Shown here: piece after piece, positions 1 to 8,088 of the stretch
Layout: every line of letters begins with the position of its first letter
How positions within the stretch are numbered: position 1 is the first letter of the stretch
Source of the DNA: Auxenochlorella pyrenoidosa
Taxonomy: Eukaryota > Chlorophyta > Trebouxiophyceae > Chlorellales > Chlorellaceae
DNA length: 13,799 nucleotides
NCBI GenBank assembly: GCA_001430745.1
Contig: KQ481995.1
Coordinates: 62,390 to 76,188, forward strand
Reading direction: 5' to 3'
Notes under the pieces: generated by a model
Seen by the model: only the letters and a program-made list of their open reading frames with translations
Databases searched by the model: none
What the model was told of the DNA's origin: nothing
Position numbers and translations under genes: made by a program

Positions 1-136
1 TTGGGGCATGGTGCCTGCAGAATGGACATGGCCACATCTCAAGCTCTCCGTTCAGGTTTGCTGCCAAGATTCGCGCAATCAATAGGAAGTGTCAGCAAGG
101 AGATCTGTTCATCTGATGGCCCCTCCCAACCCACCA

Positions 137-170
137 CTTGCGAGCAGGCCAGCGCTGGCCTGCTCGCAAG
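137..170. repeat. perfect 34-bp palindrome
   Basis: Positions 137-153 (CTTGCGAGCAGGCCAGC) are the exact reverse complement of 154-170, with no spacer. As RNA it would form a 15-bp stem with a GCGC loop; as DNA it could extrude a cruciform. The 14-bp core GGCCAGCGCTGGCC recurs at 4700-4713. Pairing stops abruptly at both ends. Confidence 0.9.
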
Positions 171-333
171 CTAGCTGTGCCAGGGAAGCTACTGTATCCA
201 CGACTCAAATCCTTGAGCATCAGGCAAGGGAGACAGCCAGAGCAGTGCTCACCGCTTGCTAGCGAGCACGAAGCTGCGCGGCGGCCGGAGGCTTTCCAGA
301 TCCCGTCCGATCGCACAGATTCGAAGTTTGTAG

Positions 334-633
334 AGCGTTAGAGAGCCCTACGGACGGAATGCTTGTAGTTGGCCGCACGCTCGTCAGGAGGAAGTGCCCC
401 TGGAGGCACTACAGCTCCAGGAGCCTCAGCCTGCTGCGGAACAGCAGCAATTTCGAACAGGAAGCGAAGAATGGCGCGATCTAAGCAGCATGCATTGCTG
501 TGCCTCCTGTTGCAGTGCCAGTGTGGCCGCGGTGCTGGCAGCTGCCGGAGCAGCTCTGGTCATGTCCAGCTGGTGGCACCAGGCAGCCTGCCAGTGGCCA
601 ATCCCTGCTGTATGCCCTGGAACCCGAATGTGA
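334..633 (+). other. possible terminal exon of a plus-strand gene entering from the left (weak)
   Basis: An open plus-strand frame runs from about 334 to a TGA at 631-633. It contains a protein-like stretch (RQEEVPLEALQLQEPQPAAE, then FRTGSEEWRDLSSMH) and a hydrophobic segment (ASVAAVLAAAGAALVMSSWW). It has no ATG near its start. A possible acceptor, TCGTCAG at 380-386, precedes it. The stop is followed by AT-richer DNA that could be a 3' UTR. If real, the gene converges on the membrane-protein gene ending at 1223. No domain is recognised and this may be chance. Confidence 0.15.
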
Positions 634-728
634 CCTGTTTTTAGAAAGAAATAGAGTGAAATCCGTGATCAAAGGTTCAATTCACGATTCACTGCTCTGG
701 CCAGCCGCTGCAGTGCAGCCAGGTGAAT

Positions 729-765
729 TTAGGGTTTTGGGCCTTGGAATCTGGAGCCACGTGGC
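729..765. promoter_or_regulatory. telo-box and palindromic G-box
   Basis: 729-737 reads TTAGGGTTT, which is AAACCCTAA on the minus strand and a perfect plant telo-box. 756-765 is GCCACGTGGC, a palindromic G-box. Both lie in an AT-richer patch. In plants such pairs occur near transcription starts. The gene served would have to be left of the window or the weak plus-strand frame, so function is inferred only. Confidence 0.35.
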
Positions 766-1222
766 ATTTCTTACGTTCCCGAGTCATTTCCGAGGTGCCG
801 CGATCACGCCTGCATGCTCAGAGAGCTTACTTTGGTCAATTCGAAAATTTGTGGACCCAAGCAGCAGCAACCAGCGGCGCGGGCTGCCCGCATGCATATT
901 CTCACCCTGCCTGCCGCTGGCGCGGAGCTGCTGCCGCCAGCGTGCACCATCTCGTGCGAACTGAACCGTAGCGCCCCGCCCATTGAGTGCACTGTACAGG
1001 CCAAGACGTAGCATGAACACACACACCCAATCGCTCCCTTCCCAGCTTCGGGCGGGACCAGGGCCCCCGCCTGTCAGCCGCCTGTGGCTCCAGCAAGCTG
1101 CAGCTGCAGGCTCGCCCAATAGTAACAAATGATGCCGTGGAGCAGCGCTGGGATCCTCATCCATATCCTCCCTGCTGCCGTACGATGTGAATTTTCGGTT
1201 GCAATCCTTATGGTTCCCGCAG

Positions 1223-3350
1223 TCAAGGGTCAGGCAGTGCCGGCTTGGAGCAGCAGGCGCACCAGGTGAGGGTCAGCAGCCAGCAGCAGGCCAGCAGCCC
1301 CCAAGCCGGGCCTGTCGGGCGGTGCACAGCGCGGCAGAGCAGGCTGTCCAGGGTGGCACCTGCCCTGGCCACCCTGCCCCACAGGCCTTTCCCGGGCGGC
1401 GCCGCAGCGGCCTCCCCTTCTGCTGCGCACTGCTCCTGCTGCCACAGCCGCGCAGCGCAGACGGTGGGCAGCAGCACGCCGATGGAGACTTGCAGGAAGA
1501 GCAGAACGTCGGTGCAGGTCTGCAGGGGCGGCGTCCTGCCTGCGCGGCACGAGCATCGGGGCAGAGGGGCAGCGGAGCCATCAGGCGCGTCAAGCCCGCC
1601 GGGCATGGCAACAGCGAAGGCACAGGCAGGTAGGTGCGTTGCCCGGCAGGCGAGCTTGCGGCTTGGCAGAGCGCCCCGTGTAACACCCTGCGTGCCCCCA
1701 CCTTGGAGTGTGGAGGAGGCGTGGGGGAACATGGCCGGGTTGAGCGCCAGGAGCGTCGCGCCGCCCAGCTCCAGGTGCGAGGCCAGCCAGCGGGCCCGCC
1801 GCTGGGTCAACGGGTGGGACAGCAGCTGCGGCAGGAAGGGCGGGGGCACAACCAGGGGGCTGAGGCTGAGGGCAGATTGTATGATCGCATTAGGACGCCC
1901 CACCATATCCAAACAGCTGTGATGGACAGCTGTGCCTTCACCGCACGCCTCCCAGGAGCGCCCTGACACGGCGGCGCATCATCGGCAGTGCACAGAGCCT
2001 CTAACAGGCAGGCGGCTGCAGCGTGGCAGGCGGCAGCAGGCATCGGCAGCAAGCATGACAGGAAGCCACTTCAGGCCGGCGCATTTTGGGCCCTGCCCTG
2101 CGTTCCATCTTCCAAGGACGGCTCAAAGCCCAGGGCTGGTCAACCGGCTGGTCAACCCCCACCTGGGTGCTGCAGTAGGCCGTGTTGTTCGCGGTCAGCG
2201 CCAGCAGCGCCGCCTGCGCCACCAGCGTGACGCCCGGCGGCATGGCCAGCACCACGCCGCACACCGCCAGCAGCAGCAGCCGCGTGCCTGCAGGCACGGG
2301 GTGGGGGTGGGGTAGTGTGGTGTGTGGGGGGGGCCAGGCCCAGCCAGGGTGCCACGGCGTCTCAGCTGCTGGCCGGCGCCTGAGCTGCATGACGGCACGC
2401 AGGTTTGACCTGCGAGTTTGACCGTTGACCAGGGGTCAGCAGCTCACCCCCCAGCACCCGGATGAAGTCTTTGATGGCTCCTTGCCAGCCTGGGGTCGCT
2501 GCGTTTGCCAGCATCAGCGCCGAGGTTGCCTGCAGGCATGGGGGAGGTGCGCGGGCGCTGCGCTGTGCTGCTGTGGCGCAGCCGGGGGCATGCAACCTGT
2601 GCACGCCCTGCCTGCGTAGGCCCCCGCCGCCGCCATTCCTTGCAGCCGCTGGGCGGGACCGGGCCTGCCGCGCCGTGCCGCTCGTGGGCATGCACCCGCT
2701 GTGCCCGCTGCGCTGTGCTGGCATCCCCGCGGCGCGCTCACCCCAGGGTTGCGAAAAGATGGGAACAGGTACATGAGCAGTCGAAACCCCTGAGTGATGG
2801 CCACCCTGCAGCCCAGGCATGTGCGTGCAGGAGGCGCAGCCTTGGCGCGTGGGGAACGGCTGCGCCCAGCGCCGAGGCCGGGGGCCTGCACTGAAGGGTT
2901 CAGCAGACCCCGCTGCCGGCCCCGCAGCAGTGCGTGCTGCGCCCAGCGTCCCAACAAGGATGCGCCACTTGGGCAGTGTGCCCATGCAGGGCAGGACCGC
3001 TCCGCTTGCCTGTGGCGCCAGTAGAGGCGCGGGCGGGCCACCGTTGTTGCCGCCCACGCCAGATAGAGGATGTTGAGGGCCCAGCGGCTGCTGTCTGCCC
3101 TCGCCGTGATCCAGGAGAAGGCGGTGACCTTGGCAGCGTGCAGCACGCCCAGGCAAGCAAGCACCTGATGCAACAGCAGCGCCCGTGGCAGCGGCCGGGG
3201 CGGCGTGGCGGCAGCAGTCGGAACGGGACGCTGCTGGTCGGCAGCGGCGGCGGCGAAGACAGTGATACGGTCGGGTGTCGCAAGCTCTGAATGGTCCGCT
3301 CCATGCCGCGGATCCAGAAAAGCTGCCCGCTGGGGAGAACACGCCTCCAT
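1223..3350 (-). CDS. multi-pass membrane protein of unknown function (paralogue of the gene at 10729-12581)
   Basis: Six exons: 3350-3010, 2805-2742, 2529-2448, 2287-2163, 1825-1702 and 1539-1223; about 350 aa; stop TGA at 1225-1223. Phases 2, 0, 1, 0 and 1 all match. The first intron has a GC donor (CACAG|GCAAGC), chosen because it joins LYWRH to RVAITQGFRLL and so matches YARHRELLIAAALL of the right-hand paralogue. Acceptors are CTGCAG, CCTGCAG, CCTGCAG, CCGCAG and CGCGCAG. Hydrophobic stretches include ALLLHQVLACLGVL, WALNILYLAWAATTV, FRLLMYLF, RLLLLAVCGVVLAMPPGVTL, LGGATLLALNPAMF, VLLFLQVSIGVLLPTVCA and GLLACCWLLTLTWCACC, suggesting about seven spans. No catalytic motif or known domain is visible. 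A polar N-terminal segment of about 55 residues rich in A, P and R precedes the first span. The same frame stays open up to a Met at 3542, so the start is uncertain. Confidence 0.65.
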
Positions 3351-4719
3351 AGGACGCTTGCGTGCTTGAAGAGAAGTGCCGTCCGGACCTGCTGTGCGAC
3401 TGAGTGCGGCGATAGCTGCTGCTAGTTTGCTGTTAATCGGCCGCAGGTATGATGAAAGGGGCAGCAGCCCTGCAAGCTCTGACTGCACCTTTGGGCCCCC
3501 CTGTGCAGCGCACAGTCTCCTTGCTCTAGGGTGAGAGACCAAGAATCAATTTGATTGCTGGATGCATGGAAAAAAAGACCGGCAGCCAGCAAAGGAGGCG
3601 GAAGAGGCCGCTCCCTCATGCATGGCGGCGGTACCGGGACCCGATGCTGTCTTGGGACACCCACTGCTGCCTCTGCAGCGGCACACTGTGATGGTCTTGT
3701 TGTCTGTAGAAACTATTTCACAGGCGATTTAGGCCATCGTCATCCGGTGCTGTGGCGCTGCATCTGAGTTGCAACATTGCGGGCACGGGCAGCATCTAGC
3801 GCAGCTGTCTGGCCCCGTGCTGCCGAAGGATACATCATGAGGAGCTGGGAGGTGTGCCATGAGTCCGTACAGTCGTAACTATCTGTGTCTTAATTCACTG
3901 CAATTGAGGATGCGATGGGAATGCCCATCACAGGTGCCTGGAAAGGCGGTGGTGTTTAGTCAACCTTAGACTGCTTGCACGGCTCGAGCTGTTTGGGCCT
4001 GCCCCTGCTAACGACGTGCCCGGCCTCGGCTCCGCCACTCCCAGGTGCGCAAATCCTCTCAAGCCTGTCCCAGTCACGCATTTCAGTTCAAGACGCATTA
4101 CATGATGCGCCCAGGTATGCAGCGGCGTGGAGAGCAAGGGGCACCGCTGCGGGGCGGTCGTGGAATGCGTCGACAGGATGGCGGCAGGGCCGGCAGGCAT
4201 GCATTGGCATCGCGACTACGAAGCATCTATCTAGCCGAGCAAGGCAAACAGGTTTCAAGGCAGGCATTAAGTGATTGGGCATTAATCGAACGGGCAGCAG
4301 TTGCCCGGGCGGCACTGGCACGGGGGTCAGTCTGTTCGCAGCTCAGAAAAATGGAGGATGAGGCGCGATCACGGGGGCTGGGAGTCAGGGCGGAGATGGT
4401 ACATGACGAGGGCGAGTCAGACAGGGGGATTAGGGGGGTGTCGGGCATTGCACATTGGTCCAGGCTGGGCTATCCCAGCATGGGGGATTGGGGAGGGTGG
4501 CTTTGCCGGGCCGCGCCCCCGCCAATGCGGCGGGGCCTGGCCCGGCGATGGTCTTGTCAGGTCGGGGTCTGCTGAGTCTCTATCCGCTTGTCTAGGAGGA
4601 TGGGTCGGGTTATCTGCTTTCTTGGAAAGGTGGGAGCTGCCTAGTGCTGGCCTGGCGGCAGCTGGGCAGGCGGCCGTGGGGCGGTGCAGCGCCTCTCGAG
4701 GCCAGCGCTGGCCCCCGGC
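3351..4719. other. intergenic: BTB-gene 3' UTR and promoter/5' UTR of the left membrane-protein gene
   Basis: About 1.4 kb between two minus-strand genes, with AT-richer stretches around 3690-3960 and 4060-4300. A minus-strand TGTAA at 4102-4098, the usual poly(A) signal of green algae, could end the BTB transcript about 620 nt after its stop. Just after that stop lies the palindrome at 4700-4713. A plus-strand open frame at 4045-4575 is judged non-coding. No clear TATA element was seen. Confidence 0.45.
4700..4713. repeat. 14-bp palindrome shared with the 34-bp palindrome
   Basis: GGCCAGCGCTGGCC lies six bases after the BTB-gene stop codon on the minus strand. It is identical to the core (147-160) of the 34-bp palindrome. 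In the transcript it could fold as a 5-bp stem with a GCGC loop. Confidence 0.7.
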
Positions 4720-7550
4720 TCACTGGCCCCAGCCCTTGGCCTCCAGCACCCCCACAAAGGCGTCCTTCATTCGGTCCAGCTCCTGGGCAAAGGCGCAGCT
4801 GCCGTCGCTGCTGGTGCGCTTGACTGGGGTGCAGGCTGCGCTGCAATCCGGGGTGGCCGCCCGCGGCTGCTCGCAGGCAGCGGCGGCGGCGGCACCGCTG
4901 CCGCCGTCGTCACTGCCGTGGGCGGCAATGGCGGCCAGGCTGCTGGGTGGCAGCGCTGCGAGCGGAGAGACGCTGAGCACGGCCAGCTGCACGGTCCGGG
5001 AGGATGAAACAGGGGAGGGGAGGGGGGCATGGCTTGAGATAGTCTGGCCAGGCTGAGCTCACACAGGTCAGCAACAAACCACTGAGGAGAGTGCGAGATG
5101 GGCAGTGCAGTGCTGGGCACGACAAACACAGGTGATGTGCCCGCTGCAAGCCCTAAATCAAAGCCTGCCTTAGCCTGCCCTCATCGCACCTGCGTCAGCA
5201 CCACCTTGGACAGGGTGGCGTCCATGTGCTCGATGGCCGCAGACACTGCAGGCAGACAGCCGGGTGCGCAGGCTGGTCATTTGCACACGCATCGCAGACT
5301 TTGACCAGAAGCCTGGACAGTGGGTGCACAGGCTGGTCATCATGATTTGCAAATGATTTGCACACGCATCGCAGACTTTGACCAGAAGCCTGGACAGTGG
5401 GTGCACAGGCTGGTCATCATGATTTGCAAATGATTTGCACAAGCATCGCAGCCTTTGACCAGATGCCTGGGCTTGCCGGTGGGCCGCCCAGCCCGCGGCC
5501 TGCTGCAGTTGCGGGAGGAGGGGGTGCGGGGGGCAGCGGGCCCAATTCCCGTGGCGCCCAGCCTCAACGCGACTTGGTCCAGCCTCGCCCTCACCAGTCT
5601 CCTCGTTGGGCGTGTTGCCAAACTGCGGCAGGAGCAGGGCCAGGCACTCGGTCACCAGGCGCCGCAGCTTGAGGTCAGAGGCGGCGCGGAACACCTGTGC
5701 AGTGGCGGGCGTGGCAGGAGGAGGGAGCCTGTCGGCAGTGCCATGACACGGCACAGGAGAGAGTCTGTGTCGCAGGTTCCGTTGTGGTTGGACAGACTCC
5801 ACGCCCAAACAAGACAAGCAGGGCACAGAAGAGGGGATCCACGCGTGCGGGGAGGCACCCAGCGCCCGTGCCACGCCATCATGGCATGATGCGTGCGCAG
5901 CCCAGCGGCTCGCCTGCAGCACGTCGGCCTCGCCCAGCCCGCCCAGCTGGCGGCCCAGGCTGTCGCACAGCTGCGCCACCAGCGGGGCGTTGCCGAAGAA
6001 GTGCGCCAGCCGCAGCACCTTCACCTCTTCGGCCACCTGCGGCAGGCAGGCAGGTGACAGGTGGCTAGGTAGGTTGGAAGCGGACAACTTGGCAAGAGGC
6101 AGGGCAGGGGACAGGTGGCTGGGCAGGTTGGAGGCAGACGACTTGGCAAGAGGCAGGGCAGGGGACAGGTGGCGGGGCAGGTTGGAGGCGGACGACTTGG
6201 CAACAGATGACAACCTGAAGGCTGCGCGGGAAAATTCGCTGGCAGAGCAGGCAGCGTGCGCTGCCCCGACACAAAGTGCAGCCATGCCGAGCCCGCCGCT
6301 GACAGCAGCGGCAGCTGGCGCCCCCGCCCCCCGCTGCTGCAGCAAGGTCAGGCGGCGGGCCCAACCTACGTAGCACCCCGCAGGCCGCACACCCGTGCAG
6401 CACCCACATATGAGTCTGACGGGCGGCGCACAACACAAATGGGAGTCTGGCGGGCGGCGCAGCACCCAAACGGGAGTCTGACGGGCGGCGCAGATAAAGC
6501 GCAGCACCCACCTCGTCGCACTGCGGCAGAGCAGCTCTCATTTAAAAGCCGGACGGGCGGCGCAGCACCCACCTCATCGCACTGCGGCAGCGCCCCCGAG
6601 TAGGTGGCATCCAGGTAGTAGGAGAGGCTGACGCCAGACAGGGCGGGGCACTTGACCGCATCCAGGGAGATCACCTGCTTGCGGGGTTGCCAGGCAGGTG
6701 GTTACGGTGGCAGGGTGGGCCCTGCCGGCGGGCGGCTGGGCACTTGGCTGTGCGGCTGGCTGGCAGTGGCAGGCAGGACGGGTGGCTGGGCAGGCAGAAT
6801 TTGTGGGTGCGCGGTTGCGGGCTGGGCTTCCTGAGCGAGCATGAAGCGCAGGTGGTGAGATGCCAGGCTGCATGAACGAGGCATGCACTCTCACGTCGGG
6901 TCGTGGCTGGCCGGTCATGAATGTGAAGAAGTCGGTGAAGAAACGGGAGGAGACTGCAGGGCAAGGGCGAGGGCACGCAGGGTGAGCGTGTTGGTGTGCA
7001 GTTGACACCAGTCGCAATATGCCCGAGGTGAAGCACCGCCAGGACTGACGCAAGTGCAGCATGCACGGGGTTGCGCAGCATGATGTTGCGATGGTGGGTG
7101 CTGGGCCGGGCAGCCGCTGCGCATGCCGGGCTGCCGTGCACACCTGACAGCAGCAGGCTGTGCACTGGGAATATGAGGCCGCCGCATTGGAAGCTGATGT
7201 CTGGGCGGTGCAGCTTGGAGAAGCCGTTTGGGGTGTGGCTCAAATGGCCTGCGCCAGGGGCGTTGGCATGGAGGTGGGCAGCAGGCAGGCACCCCCAGGG
7301 GAGGGCAGGGGCCACCTGGGCCAAGGACAGAGGTGCCCAAGCCGCTCCAGCCCTGGATTCTCCACAGCACCATGTGCTCACCCACACTGGTGTTGCCAGA
7401 GCTGGTTCGCACCAGCATGGCTGCCACAAACGGTCCTGCGGCAGGGGAGACTGGCAGCGGGCACTGGGTCGTGCCGACAGGCGGCAGCCGGCTGCTAGCT
7501 CCTCCGTGAATGGCTGAGCAATCTTCAGGCTGCATACGACCTGTGGGCAT
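4720..7550 (-). CDS. BTB/POZ domain protein
   Basis: Eight exons: 7550-7382, 7248-7144, 6953-6895, 6674-6573, 6036-5914, 5694-5595, 5245-5190 and 4986-4720; about 326 aa; stop TGA at 4722-4720. The BTB fold spans about residues 72-175. It shows HRPDISFQCGGLIFPVHSLL, the usual start (D.xF.vgg..F..H...L), then SRFFTDFFT, VISLDAVKCPALSGVSLSYY, LDATYSGALP and VAEEVKVLRLAHFFGNAPLV. BTB proteins mediate dimerisation and often serve as cullin-3 adaptors in ubiquitin ligation. Helical segments follow (GEADVLQVFRAASDLKLRRL; SAAIEHMDATLSKVVLT), resembling a BACK-like tail, but no Kelch, MATH or ankyrin part is seen. An Ala/Ser/Gly-rich stretch precedes a final helix (FAQELDRMKDAFVGVLEAKG). All junction phases agree. 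Intron 5 has a GC donor (CAG|GCGAGC). The start at 7550 is the first in-frame Met; Met at 7535 or 7418 is possible. Introns 4 and 6 carry tandem repeats, and intron 5 a hairpin repeat. Confidence 0.75.
5262..5471. repeat. tandem repeat, three copies of 60/77 bp, in BTB intron 6
   Basis: The anchor GGCTGGTCAT starts at 5271, 5331 and 5408, so the periods are 60 and then 77 bp. The longer unit carries an extra 17 bp containing the palindrome ATTTGCAAAT. Each unit includes TTTGACCAGAAGCCTGGACA or a close variant; the last copy has several substitutions. The whole array lies inside the predicted intron 5594-5246. Confidence 0.85.
5761..5799 (+). repeat. intronic hairpin repeat, copy 1 (BTB intron 5)
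   Basis: Outer arms GAGTCTGT (5761-5768) and ACAGACTC (5792-5799) are perfect inverted repeats around a 23-nt interior holding GTCGCAGGTTCCGTTGTG. An inner stem CGCAG/TTGTG closes with two G-T wobbles around the loop GTTCCG. The copy lies inside the predicted intron 5913-5695, antisense to the gene. Confidence 0.75.
6056..6205. repeat. 54-bp tandem repeat, about 2.8 copies, in BTB intron 4
   Basis: Units begin with GACAGGTGGC at 6056, 6110 and 6164, an exact 54-bp spacing, and share GGCAAGAGGCAGGGCAGGG. The third copy breaks off after ACTTGGCAA. The array sits just upstream (in transcript sense) of the exon 5 acceptor at 6037. The period is a multiple of three, but there is no sign that it is translated. 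Confidence 0.88.
6381..6590. repeat. 31-bp minisatellite and a duplicated splice-donor segment at the BTB exon 4/intron 4 border
   Basis: GGGCGGCGCA recurs at 6421, 6452, 6483 and 6555, with GGGAGTCTG between copies. Positions 6561-6590, which span the end of exon 4 and its donor (GATGAG|GTGGGTGC on the minus strand), are repeated at 6500-6529 with a single mismatch. The second copy is a decoy donor 61 nt further into the intron. Confidence 0.82.
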
Positions 7551-8088
7551 CCATCGACCGGCGGTCAGGCTCTGTACAAACGGCGGACGCCGCCCGCAGT
7601 TCTTGTTGGACCGCGCTTGCGGCGGCCCTGTGTGGCTCTAAGGCGGCCAACCAATCTCACCAGCTTCGCGATCACGTCCAGAGCAACTTCAGTGAAGGCT
7701 ACTCGACAGCAGCGTGGTTTCGGCAGGAGCGGCCTCGCAAGCGGTGTATTGATGGCTATCTGCGATCAGCGAGCATCTGGAAGATCGGAGTGCACACAAA
7801 TGAAATGTGCGATACGTTTGATGTCCCCAATGTTGTGCCACGTTGTGGCTGAGCTGGCGGCGTCTCGGCGGCGGGCGGGACGCCATCAACTGCGGCAGTC
7901 TGTTTCCACCATCCTGGGTGCATGCATGCAGACAGCAGAATTTTAAACCATTCTAGGCGCTTGTGCCAGGCATAAAGGTGGGGTGGCGCACCGTCAGGCC
8001 GCTGCCGCTCACGTTGGGGCCTGCCTCGCCACTTCTCTTCTCGTCCCCCACAGCACAACTCTCGCAGTATGCTGACTGCAAGCGCTGC
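7551..8088. other. intergenic: crotonase 3' UTR and BTB-gene promoter
   Basis: 538 bp between two genes on the same strand. Base composition is more AT-rich than in the exons, especially 7780-7850. A CCAAT at 7825-7829 and ACGTGGC on the minus strand near 7837 are possible promoter words but too common to call. No exon or RNA gene seen. Confidence 0.4.

Larger units (their letters stand above)
1..1222. other. stretch without a secure gene, left of the last minus-strand gene
   Basis: No supported exon. It should hold the 3' UTR of the membrane-protein gene ending at 1223. It also holds a 34-bp palindrome (137-170), the weak plus-strand frame at 334-633, an AT-richer patch at about 630-860, and a telo-box/G-box pair (729-765) that could be a promoter for a gene further left. 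Confidence 0.5.

Noticed and set aside
784..1164. 126-codon minus-strand open frame left of the membrane-protein gene
   Set aside because: Low-complexity composition, no motif, and located where the 3' UTR of that gene should lie.
4045..4575. 176-codon plus-strand open frame between the BTB gene and the left membrane-protein gene
   Set aside because: Starts with GTG, and its codons often end in A or T, unlike the G/C-ending codons of the supported exons. No domain is recognised, and the place fits the 3' UTR of the BTB gene.
5761..5799. Hairpin repeat as a tRNA-derived SINE (GGTTCC resembling a B box)
   Set aside because: Only about six bases agree with a B box, there is no A box at the right distance, and copies are too short for a tRNA-derived element.
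6050..6210. Tandem repeats as a CRISPR array or a repeat-protein gene
   Set aside because: Units are directly adjacent without unique spacers, and the array lies in an intron of a eukaryotic gene.
5170..6507. 445-codon continuous minus-strand open frame
   Set aside because: It merges true BTB exons with repeat-filled intron sequence. Splice signals and the BTB alignment cut it into separate exons. The parts worth noting are reported as possible intron retention.
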